A stretch of 64,000 bases of DNA from Levilactobacillus tangyuanensis (GTDB lineage: Bacteria; Bacillota; Bacilli; Lactobacillales; Lactobacillaceae): contig NZ_RHOA01000010.1 of assembly GCF_003946545.1 (NCBI RefSeq), positions 20,494 through 84,493 on the forward strand, given 5' to 3'. Position numbers and translations under genes: made by a program. Positions 9,306 to 19,740 of this stretch are shown here, in pieces (the stretch's first letter is position 1; every line of letters starts with the position of its first letter). The notes beneath the pieces were generated by a model. The model did not search any database and was not told where the DNA came from. It was given only the letters and a program-made list of their open reading frames with translations.

Positions 9306-9953
9306 TTAAGCCTGGTCGCCAGTGTCAGTACCACCAGGAGCATTGCTTAACGTCCAAGTCAACGTACTTGCGTAGTTACCAGCCTTGTTCCCACCGGCAA
9401 CGGTAAACTGTGGTTTCGTGTATTTAGCGGCCCATTGCCCAACCCCGGCATCCTTAGCTGCGCTGAAAACTAACATATCTTCAGAACCTTGGCTGGCAAA
9501 CTTAATGTCGCCACTAGCGGTTGGATGACCACTAGCACTGTCTTCGCCAGTAACGGTGCCAACTACTGGTGTCAGGAAGGCCATTTCACTCGCCTTCATA
9601 ACCGAACCGTTATCCGTATCTTTGAATGCACTAGAGTTCACATGGACAGTCCAACCAGTACCACTACCTTTATCGTTAACAACTAAACTGTCTTCAGTAA
9701 ATGCAGCGTCACCTAAAACCTGAGTAGTCCCATTGAGTTTGTCGGAAAAAGATGCACCAGGCGCCTTTTCCAAGCTAATACTCCCGACACCACCAGTACC
9801 ACCGTCACCAGGCTTTAACTCAACCGTTGCCTGTGTTGTCGTCGTGCCTGGTGCTGGCGTTTCGCCCTCAGCCGCATGAGCGGTGACGCCGCTGAAACCA
9901 ATACCTGCTGCCAGTGCTAAAGTCGCCATTAATTGCAAAGTCTTTTTAGTCAT
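9306..9953 (-). CDS. WxL domain surface protein
   Basis: A 215-aa secreted protein with signal peptide (MTKKTLQLMATLALAAGIGFSG, cleavage likely after AHA), a short Pro/Thr-rich linker and a WxL domain (GWTVHV, with Val at the Leu position, and LTWTLSNAP near the C-terminus). It is a paralogue of the next gene at 8549-9262, with the same motifs and spacing. AGGAGAG precedes the ATG. It is second in the csc operon after the LPxTG gene. Confidence 0.88.
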   Translation of the reverse strand: MTKKTLQLMATLALAAGIGFSGVTAHAAEGETPAPGTTTTQATVELKPGDGGTGGVGSISLEKAPGASFSDKLNGTTQVLGDAAFTEDSLVVNDKGSGTGWTVHVNSSAFKDTDNGSVMKASEMAFLTPVVGTVTGEDSASGHPTASGDIKFASQGSEDMLVFSAAKDAGVGQWAAKYTKPQFTVAGGNKAGNYASTLTWTLSNAPGGTDTGDQA

Positions 9954-9972
9954 AATATTCTCTCCTCAACTT

Positions 9973-10401
9973 TTAGTTGTGTGCTTTCCGTCTACGCGTC
10001 AGTACTACAATCCAAATTAATAACAATAAGATGATACCGGTCATGGTTCCAATTCCGAACCATGTCTCAGAAGTTTGAGGTAAGCGTCCCGTCAACCCGG
10101 AATGATGCTGGGTTGACTGACCATTCACGGTATCGCCATCGCCGCCAGAAGTCGCTGTAGTCGTTGGCTTCTGATGGTTATTCGAGCCGTTAGAATCGCC
10201 ACCGGGTGAAACTAAATCCCCATCGCCACCACCAACCAAGTTCCCATCGGAACCGGAGTTGGCGGTAGGCTTCAGAGTGACAGAGTAATGACCCTGCTGG
10301 ACATCCCCAGCTGATTGACTCGCGGCATGAGCAGTCGTGGGAGCCCCCCAACCGACGATGAGCAGGCCCAGTATCAGCAACATTCTCTTTCCTAATTGCA
10401 T
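9973..10401 (-). CDS. Small LPxTG-anchored surface protein (CscD type)
   Basis: About 142 aa: signal peptide (MLLILGLLIVGWGAPTTAHA), a short Gly/Asp/Ser/Asn-rich body with repeated SGGDGD-like elements, and a sorting signal LPQTSE, membrane helix (GIILLLLIWIVVL) and RRRK tail. Sortase would cleave at LPQT and couple it to peptidoglycan. The ATG at 10401 has AAGGA 10 bases upstream; the frame is open 11 codons further with only a TTG and no ribosome site. It is the first gene of the four-gene csc operon. Confidence 0.87.
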   Translation of the reverse strand: MQLGKRMLLILGLLIVGWGAPTTAHAASQSAGDVQQGHYSVTLKPTANSGSDGNLVGGGDGDLVSPGGDSNGSNNHQKPTTTATSGGDGDTVNGQSTQHHSGLTGRLPQTSETWFGIGTMTGIILLLLIWIVVLTRRRKAHN

Positions 10402-10805
10402 CGCTGTCCCATCCTTACGTCTTAACTTGCTCAAACATCTATCTATTGCCAGGACCGAATCCGGCCGGAAATTGGTCCTGATTTGGAACTCATCTGATGA
10501 ACGTCATCTGATTACAAACACAGAATATCATGGATTTGTTGCCTTGTCCACAATTAACCATGTGTGGTGATTCAGGATATTATGGAATCGCTTCCGTTTT
10601 TGATAAATCGATTGATATATCAAGTGAGCCGCATTCGAAATGCACTGGTACATAAGCAGTTGAAGCGTTTTATCGGTTTGATTCTCGTTTCCACATTTTA
10701 TCATTATTTTCTCATCTATCCATAAATATTAAACGTTTTATACTGTACCATAAAAGCACTTATATTCACGCAATTGTAGATGAAATCACAACCATTTTTG
10801 ACCCC
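10402..10805. other. Intergenic region upstream of the csc operon
   Basis: About 400 bp without a gene, AT-rich towards 10600-10800. It contains an inverted repeat CAGGACC/GGTCCTG (10450-10456 and 10474-10480) with an inner CCGGCCGG, a CATCTGAT direct repeat (10491-10520) and a TTGATATATCAA palindrome near 10610. The repeats near the gene could be regulatory; nothing coding is seen. Confidence 0.5.
10522..10550 (-). promoter_or_regulatory. Probable promoter of the csc operon
   Basis: Minus strand: -35 TGGACA (10545-10550), 17-bp spacer, -10 TATTCT (10522-10527). The predicted leader is about 115 nt and includes the CAGGACC/GGTCCTG hairpin at 10450-10480. Confidence 0.45.
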
Positions 10806-10838
10806 AAAAAAGGCGATCGCTGTTAGATAGCGATCACC
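10806..10838 (-). terminator. Terminator of sortase A
   Basis: GGTGATCGCT pairs with AGCGATCGCC (10 bp, one G-U), followed by TTTTTT on the minus strand. Confidence 0.85.
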
Positions 10839-10855
10839 TACTAGATGACTTTAGC

Positions 10856-11563
10856 TTACTTGTTATTGAAACCACTGTGGAACCCTTTTTGTACGGAAGT
10901 CGGGGCATCCTTGTACGCCATCTGCTTCACATACGTTCCGCGAATCATGAGTCGGTTGGCCCCGGTCGCATCACAGGTAATTAGTGTCACCAGCTTCCGC
11001 TTGGTCTGCGCCACCACCTGGACATCGGTGGCCTTGATAAACTTACGGACACTAACCTTGTAGACATAAACTTTCTTGGCATTCGTCAGGTAGATGTTCT
11101 GCCCCACCCGTGTCTTCCAATAGAGTGGACTGAACAGAATGGTCTGCGAGGTCATATGGTGCCCGGCCAACGGATAGTTGCCTTCGCCCATCTTCTGATC
11201 GGGGCGCATAGTTCCCGCCGTCAGAGCCAACACCTCGTTGCTGACACCTTTGGCAATTGGCAAGTGAATCTTCGATTGTGGCATTAGAAGTTCACCAACC
11301 ACATGAATATTGGCCGTATTCCAGCGAGCGTTCGCCACCGTTGAGAAGTCGAGCGACTTCACCTTACTGAAATCATAGGAGGCTTTCTTCTTCTCACTCT
11401 TCTTCACCGACTTCTGAGTAATCTGCGGTTGATAGGAAGAAATCAGCCAATTTTTAATCTGCTCGTTGAAGATTAAGGCCAATGAAACGATTAATAGTAA
11501 TACAAATATTGTGGACCAGAACCAGCGCATTCGACGCGGTTTTGGGGTCTTTTTATCTGCCAT
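10856..11563 (-). CDS. srtA: Class A sortase
   Basis: Membrane-bound transpeptidase that cleaves LPxTG signals between Thr and Gly and joins the protein to peptidoglycan cross-bridges. One N-terminal membrane anchor (FWSTIFVLLLIVSLALIF, residues 14-31) precedes the sortase beta-barrel with catalytic His (LAGHHM, near residue 131), Cys (TLITC, near 196) and Arg (LMIRG, near 207). Length (235 aa) is typical of housekeeping SrtA. It has its own terminator. The three LPxTG proteins in the window (9973, 55027, 57410) all have LPQT signals that this enzyme could process; that link is inferred. Confidence 0.95.
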   Translation of the reverse strand: MADKKTPKPRRMRWFWSTIFVLLLIVSLALIFNEQIKNWLISSYQPQITQKSVKKSEKKKASYDFSKVKSLDFSTVANARWNTANIHVVGELLMPQSKIHLPIAKGVSNEVLALTAGTMRPDQKMGEGNYPLAGHHMTSQTILFSPLYWKTRVGQNIYLTNAKKVYVYKVSVRKFIKATDVQVVAQTKRKLVTLITCDATGANRLMIRGTYVKQMAYKDAPTSVQKGFHSGFNNK

Positions 11564-11660
11564 TTGAGTTTACTCCAATCCCCAATTAATTCGATCTCTA
11601 CGATACCGCATTTTACCCCAAAACACGGGAAAAACAAAGCTATCCGCAATTTTGAGCAAA

Positions 11661-11690
11661 CAAAAACCGGCGACAGATAACTGCCACCGG
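11661..11690 (-). terminator. Terminator of rpmE2
   Basis: CCGGTGGCAG pairs with CTGTCGCCGG (two G-U pairs), TTAT loop, then TTTTTG on the minus strand. Confidence 0.8.
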
Positions 11691-11712
11691 CGACGAATCA
11701 TAATTTTTATAA

Positions 11713-11964
11713 TTAGTCGTTTGCCAAACCGTATTTCTTGTTGAAACGGTCCACGGCACCATCGGCCTGAGTAAACTTTTGCTTACCAGTGTAGAATGGG
11801 TGTGAATCTGAAGAAATTTCGACACGGATCAATGGGTAGGTGTTGCCATCTTCCCATTCAACCGTTTCGTCAGAAGTTGCAGTTGAACCAGACAAGAACT
11901 TGTAACCAGTACTTGAGTCTTGGAACACAACTTCACGGTAATCTGGATGGATTCCTTGCTTCAT
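11713..11964 (-). CDS. rpmE2: 50S ribosomal protein L31 type B
   Basis: 83-aa large-subunit protein that bridges the two subunits. The sequence [16 protein letters not shown] and [15 protein letters not shown] is diagnostic of L31. The CxxC zinc pairs of type A are absent, so it is the zinc-free type B, which in Bacillus-type organisms replaces the zinc-containing form when zinc is scarce. The ATG at 11964 has AAAGGAG 9-10 bases ahead. No Zur-like dyad is seen at its promoter, so it is probably the only, constitutive L31 of this organism. Confidence 0.95.
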   Translation of the reverse strand: MKQGIHPDYREVVFQDSSTGYKFLSGSTATSDETVEWEDGNTYPLIRVEISSDSHPFYTGKQKFTQADGAVDRFNKKYGLAND

Positions 11965-12032
11965 AATGTATTTCGCTCCTTTGCCCTGAACCATTGACTG
12001 GGTCAGAGATTGATTTAATCGTCAACCGTTGA

Positions 12033-12061
12033 ATTATACCATGAATCTATCTGCGCGGCAA
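12033..12061 (-). promoter_or_regulatory. Promoter of rpmE2
   Basis: Minus strand: -35 TTGCCG (12056-12061), 17-bp spacer, perfect -10 TATAAT (12033-12038), right behind the murA stop codon. Confidence 0.75.
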
Positions 12062-12064
12062 TGG

Positions 12065-13351
12065 CTAATCTTGACCATTCTCCACGAGACTGTCCTCAAC
12101 GATTTCAACGTCGGCATTTAGGTCCGTTAGTTTTTTAACAATTCGGTCGTAACCCCGCATGATATTCTCCGCACGATTAATTTCCGTGGTTCCGTCAGCC
12201 ATCAAGGCCGCAATTACTAGTGAGGCCCCCGCCCGAATCTCGCCGGCCTGAACCTCGTTGCCGACCAGATCGGTACTTGGGTCAACCACGATGGTGCCTT
12301 CTTCGGAACGGATGTTAGCCCCCATCTTCCGCAGCTCGGCAATATGCTTAATCCGCTTGGGATAAATGGTATCAATCACCACACTACTCCCGGCCGCTCT
12401 GAATAAGAGTGGTGTCAGGGGTTGTTGCAAGTCAGTGGCGAAGCCAGGGAATGGCATCGCCTTAATCTGAATTGGCTTGAGATCATCCACGTGTGGCACA
12501 TAGATGCTATCCTCGTTAATCTCTAACGGCACACCCATTTCCATCATCTTGGCCGTGAAGGCCTCCAGATGTTCAGGGATCACGTTCTTAACCGTCACAC
12601 CATCCCCAACCGCAGCGGCCATTGACAGATAGGTACCCGCTTCAATCCGGTCTGGAATAATCGTATGGGTGTTCATGGCCCGTAACGTTGAGACCCCTTC
12701 GATCCGAATGACATCGGTTCCGGCACCACGCACGTGGGCCCCCATGTTATTCAAAAAGGTGGCAATATCGATAATTTCGGGTTCCTTGGCGGCATTTTCA
12801 ATCACCGTCGTGCCAACGGCCTTGACCGCCGCCAGAATCGAGTTAATCGTTGCCCCAACAGAAACCATATCTAAGAAAATTCGGGCCCCATGGAGGCCAT
12901 CTGGACCAGTCGTGATCCGAACCGTGTTATCATGTTCTTCAACCGACGCCCCCAACGCTTGGAACGCCTTGATATGCTGGTCGATTGGTCGCGGACCAAT
13001 ATTATCACCACCAGGGAAACTTAGCGTTGCCCGTTGGAAACGACCTAATAATGACCCCATGAAGTAGTACGAGGCTCGTAAACTCTTGATTGCTTTACTT
13101 GGTAATGGGGCTTCCACGATTTCCGTGGGATCGATCGTCAAAACACCGTCTTCAAACGTTGAATGCACGTTCATCGAGCGGAGGATTAACATTAAGTTAT
13201 GCACGTCTAAGATATCCGGTACCATATCGAACCGAACCGGTGTGTCAGCCAAAATTGCTGCTGGAATTAGGGCTACTGTGCTATTTTTAGCGCCGCCGAT
13301 CGTCACTTCTCCAGCTAGACGATGGCCGCCATGAATAATCATTTTCTTCAT
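12065..13351 (-). CDS. murA: UDP-N-acetylglucosamine 1-carboxyvinyltransferase (MurA), Cys-to-Asp active site
   Basis: MurA transfers enolpyruvate from PEP to UDP-GlcNAc, the first committed step of peptidoglycan synthesis. The 428-aa protein begins [16 protein letters not shown] with the conserved GGAKNS loop near residue 19, and the whole EPSP-synthase-like fold is recognisable (NGD-like [27 protein letters not shown]). The loop that normally reads PGGC-x-IG, whose Cys acts as acid and is alkylated by fosfomycin, reads [10 protein letters not shown] here. The codon is GAT, so the catalytic Cys is Asp. Asp at this position is known to keep activity and give fosfomycin resistance in other bacteria. 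Position next to rpmE2 and pyrG is typical of the second MurA (MurZ/MurA2) of lactobacilli, so another paralogue may exist elsewhere. Confidence 0.93.
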   Translation of the reverse strand: MKKMIIHGGHRLAGEVTIGGAKNSTVALIPAAILADTPVRFDMVPDILDVHNLMLILRSMNVHSTFEDGVLTIDPTEIVEAPLPSKAIKSLRASYYFMGSLLGRFQRATLSFPGGDNIGPRPIDQHIKAFQALGASVEEHDNTVRITTGPDGLHGARIFLDMVSVGATINSILAAVKAVGTTVIENAAKEPEIIDIATFLNNMGAHVRGAGTDVIRIEGVSTLRAMNTHTIIPDRIEAGTYLSMAAAVGDGVTVKNVIPEHLEAFTAKMMEMGVPLEINEDSIYVPHVDDLKPIQIKAMPFPGFATDLQQPLTPLLFRAAGSSVVIDTIYPKRIKHIAELRKMGANIRSEEGTIVVDPSTDLVGNEVQAGEIRAGASLVIAALMADGTTEINRAENIMRGYDRIVKKLTDLNADVEIVEDSLVENGQD

Positions 13352-13477
13352 TGTGATGGGTTCCTCACTTATTTATCTTCCATTTATAATTCCATACAGT
13401 CAGATACCATGATAAATAATGCCGAGCAAAAAGACAACAGTTTCCCGGGATTCTGTGCAAAATGTAATATTTGCTAG

Positions 13478-14017
13478 TTACAAGACCACGTGACGTAAGT
13501 CATCCAAGTCCTTTGCCAGAATCGTATCGATAATTATTTTTGTTAGTTCTTTCGGGGTCTCGGGCATCCCGTCCTTAACCCATTTCTTCATAATACTCTG
13601 TAACCCGGCGCCAATATAGGTGCCTTGATAATCGTCAATCATTGGTGGTTGGGGACCGACCTGCATCATCAGCGCTTGCATCCGCGCCAACAATTTGGTC
13701 TTACCTTCCACAAAGACTAGGTGACTAAGCTTCTCATCCTGGTAGAAGGCGCTCAACAGGTGTTCTAAGGCCTGGGTAGGGGTTCGCCCATCAAGTGGCT
13801 CTAGCGAGTCAAAAAAGGCCTTCTCAATCGTCTCAACGCACTGGTAGATGTCGGTATAGTAACGGTAAAAGGTCGTTCGGTTCACATCTGCCTGCGCACA
13901 GACCTCCGTGACCGAAATCATATTAATTGGTTTCGTCTCCAACAAAGACAGCACCGTCGTTTGAATGACTTGCTGGGTATACTGTGCCCGGCGGTTATTC
14001 TTGACTCCAGCCATCAT
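13478..14017 (-). CDS. TetR/AcrR family transcriptional regulator
   Basis: 179-aa repressor-type protein. The N-terminal helix-turn-helix (residues about 10-55) contains ISVTEVCAQADVNRTTFYRYYTD, the TetR-family recognition signature; the C-terminal ligand-binding half is variable and its ligand is unknown. It is divergent from a fused ABC exporter 190 bp away, the standard layout for a local repressor. A perfect 9-bp dyad (14032-14062) sits just before its start codon and is the likely operator. Start: two consecutive ATG codons (14017, 14014) behind GGGAG. Confidence 0.9.
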   Translation of the reverse strand: MMAGVKNNRRAQYTQQVIQTTVLSLLETKPINMISVTEVCAQADVNRTTFYRYYTDIYQCVETIEKAFFDSLEPLDGRTPTQALEHLLSAFYQDEKLSHLVFVEGKTKLLARMQALMMQVGPQPPMIDDYQGTYIGAGLQSIMKKWVKDGMPETPKELTKIIIDTILAKDLDDLRHVVL

Positions 14018-14031
14018 GCTTCACTCCCATA

Positions 14032-14062
14032 AGTTCAACAAAAAGAATAAATCTGTTGAACT
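14032..14062. promoter_or_regulatory. Dyad operator, probable TetR-family binding site
   Basis: AGTTCAACA (14032-14040) and its exact complement TGTTGAACT (14054-14062) are separated by 13 bp, so the half-sites are two helical turns apart centre to centre. It lies 15 bp before the regulator start and 27 bp before the -35 of the exporter promoter. Binding could shut off the regulator and influence the exporter. Confidence 0.6.
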
Positions 14063-14088
14063 AACAACATTTACAATTAAATTGATGG

Positions 14089-14117
14089 TTGCTAGTCCCT
14101 GTAAAAATTTTTATGAT
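14089..14117 (+). promoter_or_regulatory. Promoter of the fused ABC exporter gene
   Basis: -35 TTGCTA (14089-14094), 17-bp spacer, -10 TATGAT (14112-14117). The transcript would start near 14124 with an 80-nt leader. Confidence 0.6.
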
Positions 14118-14204
14118 ATAAGACACGGTGTTGCATTAATGCCAGTTTACCAGAAAAATTGTACAGGCGATAGTCGTAATCACAAAAAGGAAGGATTCTT
14201 TCAA

Positions 14205-16538
14205 ATGCTGGAACTAAAACACATTAAGAAATATTACTACGTGGGTGATTCCGTCACCAAGGCGCTGGACGATGTGTCCGTGGCCTTCCGTTCACAAGAA
14301 TTCGTCGCCATCCTCGGTCCCAGTGGATCCGGTAAGACCACCATGCTCAATGGTATTGGTGGCCTCGACATTTACGACTCCGGCGACTTAGCCATCGAAG
14401 GCAAATCGACCAAGGACTTTACCGCCGCGGACTGGGATGCCTATCGGAACAATTCCGTTGGCTTCATTTTCCAAAGCTACAACATCATCAGTCATCTGAG
14501 TATCCTCGACAACGTCGAAATGGGGATGACCCTGAGCGGTGTCTCCAACCAAGAAAAAAAGGAAAAGGCGTTAAAGGCCCTCGACCGGGTTGGCTTGACC
14601 GAGCACATTGGCAAGCGCCCCAATCAGCTCTCAGGTGGTCAACTCCAACGAGTTGCCATCGCGCGGGCCATCGCCAACGATCCAGAAATCTTACTCTGTG
14701 ACGAGCCCACCGGTGCCCTAGATACCGAAACCAGCGAGCAAATCATGCAGCTGATCAAGGAACTGGCGGCCGAACGACTGGTCATCATGGTGACCCATAA
14801 CCCCGACTTGGCTAAGGAATATGCCGATCGGATTATTGAATTCGCGGACGGCAAGATTCAACACGACTCCAATCCGTATGATGGTCATGCCGATGCGGAA
14901 CAGTTCAAGCTTAAGAAGACGCGGATGACCTTTTGGACGGCCTTGAAGCTTTCCTTTAATAACATCCGGACCAAGAAGGGCCGAACGGCGCTGACTGCAT
15001 TTGCCTCAAGCATCGGGATCATCGGGATCGCCATCGTCCTCGCCCTATCAAATGGTTTCCAAAAACAAATCAATAAAACCCAGGCTAATACGTTGGCCCA
15101 GTTCCCCGTCACCATTTCGCAAACGGCCACCAGTACCAGCGGCACCAATGCCAATGACAAGGTCAAGGCAACCAAGTCCAACAAGGTGATGGCGAAGGTG
15201 TCCGAACAGGATAAGGCCACGCACGCCAATAAGCTTACCAAAGATTACTTAAACTACGTTAAACGGCTCGATCCACAACTCAGTAAAAATATTACCTACA
15301 CTTACTCAACCGGGATGAACCTACTCCGCCAGGTAAACGGCAAGACCAAGTCAGTCTCGTTCTCTAACGCCGATAACAGCGGCTCTAACAGCGCCAGTGC
15401 CATGCAGTCGGCCATGTCCGCCTCGACCGGTGTCGGTGGCTCGGTCTACCCTAGCGCCAATGACGGCGGCATCGGCTTCCTGAAGAAGCACTACAAACTG
15501 GTCTCCGGCAGTTATCCCAAGAATGCGAACGATGTCATTCTGATCGTGGACCGCGACAACTCTACAAACATCAATGCCCTTAAGAATCTGGGCTATTCGG
15601 TTAAGGCCGATCAAAAGTTCTCCTATAATCAAATTGTTGGGACAACGATCAAAGTTGTGAACAACAATGATTACTACCAGAGCCTGCCAACCGGTAACTA
15701 CGTGCCCAACAAGGCGACGTCAAGCCTTTATAACAACCGGAACAATACCAGCCTAAAGATTGCCGGGATCGTCAAGGTTAAGGCCAAGTCCTCAGAAAAT
15801 GTTCTGGCCTCAGGGATTGCTTACAGCGACCAGTTGACCCAAAACATTATCAAGAAAAATCAGAATTCCAGCATCGTCAAGGCTCAGAAAAAGGCTAATG
15901 CTAACGTGATGACCGGCCAAAGCGTCGACAAGCCGACTAAGAAGTCCTTAGTGAGTTATCTTGGTGGGTCAACCACCCCATCGAGCATTCTCATCTATCC
16001 CAACACCTTTAACAACAAGGATAAGGTGCTGAGTTACCTGGATAAATACAACCACGGTAAGAAGAAGGCCGACCAGGTCATCTACACCGACATGGCCGGA
16101 ACCGTTTCTAGTCTAACCGGTGGCTTGATGAACGCGATCACCTATGTTCTCATTGCCTTTGCCGGCATTTCGCTGGTTACCAGTATGATTATGATTGCCA
16201 TCATTACCTACACCTCGGTACTCGAACGGACCAAGGAGATTGGCATCTTAAAGGCGCTCGGTGCTCGGAAGAAGGATATTACCCGAGTATTCGATGCAGA
16301 AACCTTCATCCTCGGGGTCGCCTCAGGAGCGCTCGGGGTCGTGATTGCTTGGCTCCTCACCTTCCCCGTCAACATCGTATTGAAGAACATCACGAACCTC
16401 AGCAACGTCGCCCACTTGAATCCGATTCATGGGGTGATCTTGATTATTATTAGTACCATTTTGACCGTTCTCGGCGGGCATATTCCGGCCCGCATGGCGG
16501 CCAAGAAGGATGCCGCAACGGCGCTGCGTTCCGAATAG
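14205..16538 (+). CDS. ABC transporter, ATPase fused to MacB/FtsX-type permease
   Basis: 777-aa single-chain half-transporter. The N-terminal ATPase (residues 1-230) has Walker A GPSGSGKTT, signature LSGGQLQRVAIARA and Walker B ILLCDEPTGALD, as in LolD/MacB. A first membrane helix follows near residue 275 (IGIIGIAIVLALSNGF), then a large external domain of about 300 residues rich in Ser, Asn and Lys. Three C-terminal helices of the FtsX type complete it (ITYVLIAFAGISLVTSMIMIAIITY onwards). Such proteins work as dimers and use mechanical transmission to expel peptides or antibiotics or to move lipoproteins. The start is the ATG at 14205 behind AGGAAGGA; the frame is open 80 codons upstream but without ribosome signals. 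The divergent TetR regulator suggests induction by the exported compound. Confidence 0.9.
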   Translation: MLELKHIKKYYYVGDSVTKALDDVSVAFRSQEFVAILGPSGSGKTTMLNGIGGLDIYDSGDLAIEGKSTKDFTAADWDAYRNNSVGFIFQSYNIISHLSILDNVEMGMTLSGVSNQEKKEKALKALDRVGLTEHIGKRPNQLSGGQLQRVAIARAIANDPEILLCDEPTGALDTETSEQIMQLIKELAAERLVIMVTHNPDLAKEYADRIIEFADGKIQHDSNPYDGHADAEQFKLKKTRMTFWTALKLSFNNIRTKKGRTALTAFASSIGIIGIAIVLALSNGFQKQINKTQANTLAQFPVTISQTATSTSGTNANDKVKATKSNKVMAKVSEQDKATHANKLTKDYLNYVKRLDPQLSKNITYTYSTGMNLLRQVNGKTKSVSFSNADNSGSNSASAMQSAMSASTGVGGSVYPSANDGGIGFLKKHYKLVSGSYPKNANDVILIVDRDNSTNINALKNLGYSVKADQKFSYNQIVGTTIKVVNNNDYYQSLPTGNYVPNKATSSLYNNRNNTSLKIAGIVKVKAKSSENVLASGIAYSDQLTQNIIKKNQNSSIVKAQKKANANVMTGQSVDKPTKKSLVSYLGGSTTPSSILIYPNTFNNKDKVLSYLDKYNHGKKKADQVIYTDMAGTVSSLTGGLMNAITYVLIAFAGISLVTSMIMIAIITYTSVLERTKEIGILKALGARKKDITRVFDAETFILGVASGALGVVIAWLLTFPVNIVLKNITNLSNVAHLNPIHGVILIIISTILTVLGGHIPARMAAKKDAATALRSE

Positions 16539-16548
16539 TTAATCACAT

Positions 16549-16586
16549 AAAAACGGCTTGCGATCGATTGACCGCAAGCCGTTTTT
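16549..16586. terminator. Bidirectional terminator between ABC exporter and pyrG
   Basis: AAAAACGGCTTGCG pairs perfectly with CGCAAGCCGTTTTT (14 bp), serving the two converging genes. Confidence 0.92.
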
Positions 16587-16596
16587 TCGAATTAAA

Positions 16597-18333
<1,737 letters not shown>

Positions 18334-18340
18334 AAAAAAT

Positions 18341-18369
18341 ATGATACCTGCTTTTGGGTAAGAGGTCAA
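18341..18369 (-). promoter_or_regulatory. pyrG promoter
   Basis: Minus strand: -35 TTGACC (18364-18369), 17-bp spacer, -10 TATCAT (18341-18346), then seven bases (ATTTTTT) to the GGGC start. Confidence 0.85.
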
Positions 18370-18382
18370 GTAAACAAAGAAA

Positions 18383-19048
18383 CTATTTTTCTTCGCTGTC
18401 CTCTTCTTCATCATCATCGTCACTGTCATCATCGTCGTCGGCGGAGAAGTCGAGACTGTCATCCTCGTCGTCATCGGGAGCATCCATCTGTGAAAGCTGG
18501 TCTTCGATTCCGTCAGGGATATCTTCGGTATCGTCTTCTTCGTCATCGTCGTCAATGCCGAGACCCGTCTGTAACTTACCCAAATCTGGGCCGTTAGAAC
18601 CAGTCGTGTCGTCATCGTCATCATCGTCGTCGGCGTAAGTGCTGCTGTCGTCATCTTCTGGATCATCGTCGTCATAATCGATCACGTCATCGTCATCGGT
18701 CGTGTCGGCGAGAAAGGCATTAACCTTCTTGCGCTTCTTGCGCTTAGGTTGGTCCTCATCCTCTTCGGTGTGAACCGTTGCCTCATCGATGGATTCGAAC
18801 GGATACCAAGTTCGCAGTCCCCAAAGGTTATCACCCAGAGAAATGAAACTACCATCGACGTTTAAATCCGTATAAAATTGGGACAGCCGTTCACGAATTT
18901 CTTCGTCGCTATCGCCTAAATAGGTTTGGACGGCATTTGCCAGATCGGCAAACCCCATCACATCGCCATGCTGTGACAAAATGGCGTGAGCGACTTCAAT
19001 CATTGATAATTCCTTTTTGTTCTGGCCCTCAAAGACTTTTAATTCCAA
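18383..19048 (-). CDS. rpoE: DNA-directed RNA polymerase delta subunit
   Basis: Delta is a Firmicute-specific RNA polymerase subunit that speeds enzyme recycling and sharpens promoter response to the initiating nucleotide. The 221-aa protein has the folded N-terminal domain ([24 protein letters not shown], residues about 10-90), then a basic patch (KRKKRKK near residue 105), then about 110 residues almost entirely Asp, Glu and Ser. The acidic tail is longer than in Bacillus but usual for lactobacilli. Start is a TTG about 11 bases after AAAGGA. It lies upstream of pyrG, as in Bacillus. Confidence 0.95.
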   Translation of the reverse strand: MELKVFEGQNKKELSMIEVAHAILSQHGDVMGFADLANAVQTYLGDSDEEIRERLSQFYTDLNVDGSFISLGDNLWGLRTWYPFESIDEATVHTEEDEDQPKRKKRKKVNAFLADTTDDDDVIDYDDDDPEDDDSSTYADDDDDDDDTTGSNGPDLGKLQTGLGIDDDDEEDDTEDIPDGIEDQLSQMDAPDDDEDDSLDFSADDDDDSDDDDEEEDSEEK

Positions 19049-19082
19049 ACTGGTGCACGTCCTTTCCGCAGTCTACTAAAAT

Positions 19083-19111
19083 ATGATACTCGCTTATGCT
19101 GTAAATTGCAA
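19083..19111 (-). promoter_or_regulatory. rpoE promoter
   Basis: Minus strand: -35 TTGCAA (19106-19111), 17-bp spacer, -10 TATCAT (19083-19088). It overlaps the end of the DUF1934 gene. Confidence 0.65.
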
Positions 19112-19534
19112 TCTAATCTTATAGTTTCCGACCAATTCTTCCCCAGCATACAGGAGGTAATCAATCTTAACGTTCCCACGGAATGGCCGTTCCTCAAATT
19201 TTGTCTCAAGGAGTGGCGTCACCGTTTCGATGGGCATCGTCCCATATGGCGTATTATAACGGGCCGTGACCCGTTTGCCACTGACAAAATGCAACCGTAG
19301 TTCGGCTTCGGCCGCACGAGTCAAATGAACCTCGCCCTCCGGCGTAAACTTCATAGTGACTGGTGTCTTATCGCCGGTCTCTTCATCGGGTTCGAGGTAT
19401 CTGAGGTACAAATTGGTCCCCATCTGGACCAATTGTCCATCAACGTCCAAGCGGTAATCCGAAACATCGTCATGCTGCTTGATATGCGTTTCCAAGTGAA
19501 TCGCAACGGGCACCCCCGTAGATAGCTGATCCAT
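19094..19534 (-). CDS. DUF1934 family beta-barrel protein
   Basis: 146-aa cytoplasmic protein of the YwiB/DUF1934 family, a calycin-like beta barrel with no established function. Recognisable elements are LETHIKQHDDVSDYRLDVDGQL, the YLRYLEPDEETGDKTPVTMKF stretch and the C-terminal strand GNYKIRLQF. The ATG at 19534 is preferred to the GTG two codons upstream because AGGAAGG is then six bases away. It sits upstream of rpoE in the same direction, as is common in lactobacilli. Confidence 0.85.
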   Translation of the reverse strand: MDQLSTGVPVAIHLETHIKQHDDVSDYRLDVDGQLVQMGTNLYLRYLEPDEETGDKTPVTMKFTPEGEVHLTRAAEAELRLHFVSGKRVTARYNTPYGTMPIETVTPLLETKFEERPFRGNVKIDYLLYAGEELVGNYKIRLQFTA

Positions 19535-19675
19535 TTGCACCCTTCCTTTCCAAAAATGTCTGTTCTAATTATAGTTCATTTGTGGGTGAAAACCTACCAT
19601 TTAACTATCGTGACTGCAATTGATCTCATCCCCAGCTGCGGCAACCCTCAGTTTTCGTTAAGAGTGGTCCAGACC

Positions 19676-19703
19676 ATGACGGCACCAGGCTTTTCTAGTA
19701 TAA
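19676..19703 (+). promoter_or_regulatory. Promoter of the lipoate ligase-HD-HAD operon
   Basis: -35 ATGACG (19676-19681), 16-bp spacer, perfect -10 TATAAT (19698-19703), about 40 bp before the first start codon. Confidence 0.6.
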
Positions 19704-19740
19704 TGGTGGGGTGAAGACCTATCGTGAAGGGGGATGACCA

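Noticed and set aside
10450..10480. CAGGACC/GGTCCTG inverted repeat as an operator of the csc operon
   Set aside because: It lies in the predicted leader rather than at the promoter and could be a simple hairpin; not listed as an operator.
13965..14204. 80-codon N-terminal extension of the ABC exporter
   Set aside because: It would run through the promoter and operator into the regulator gene; the ATG at 14205 has a strong ribosome site.
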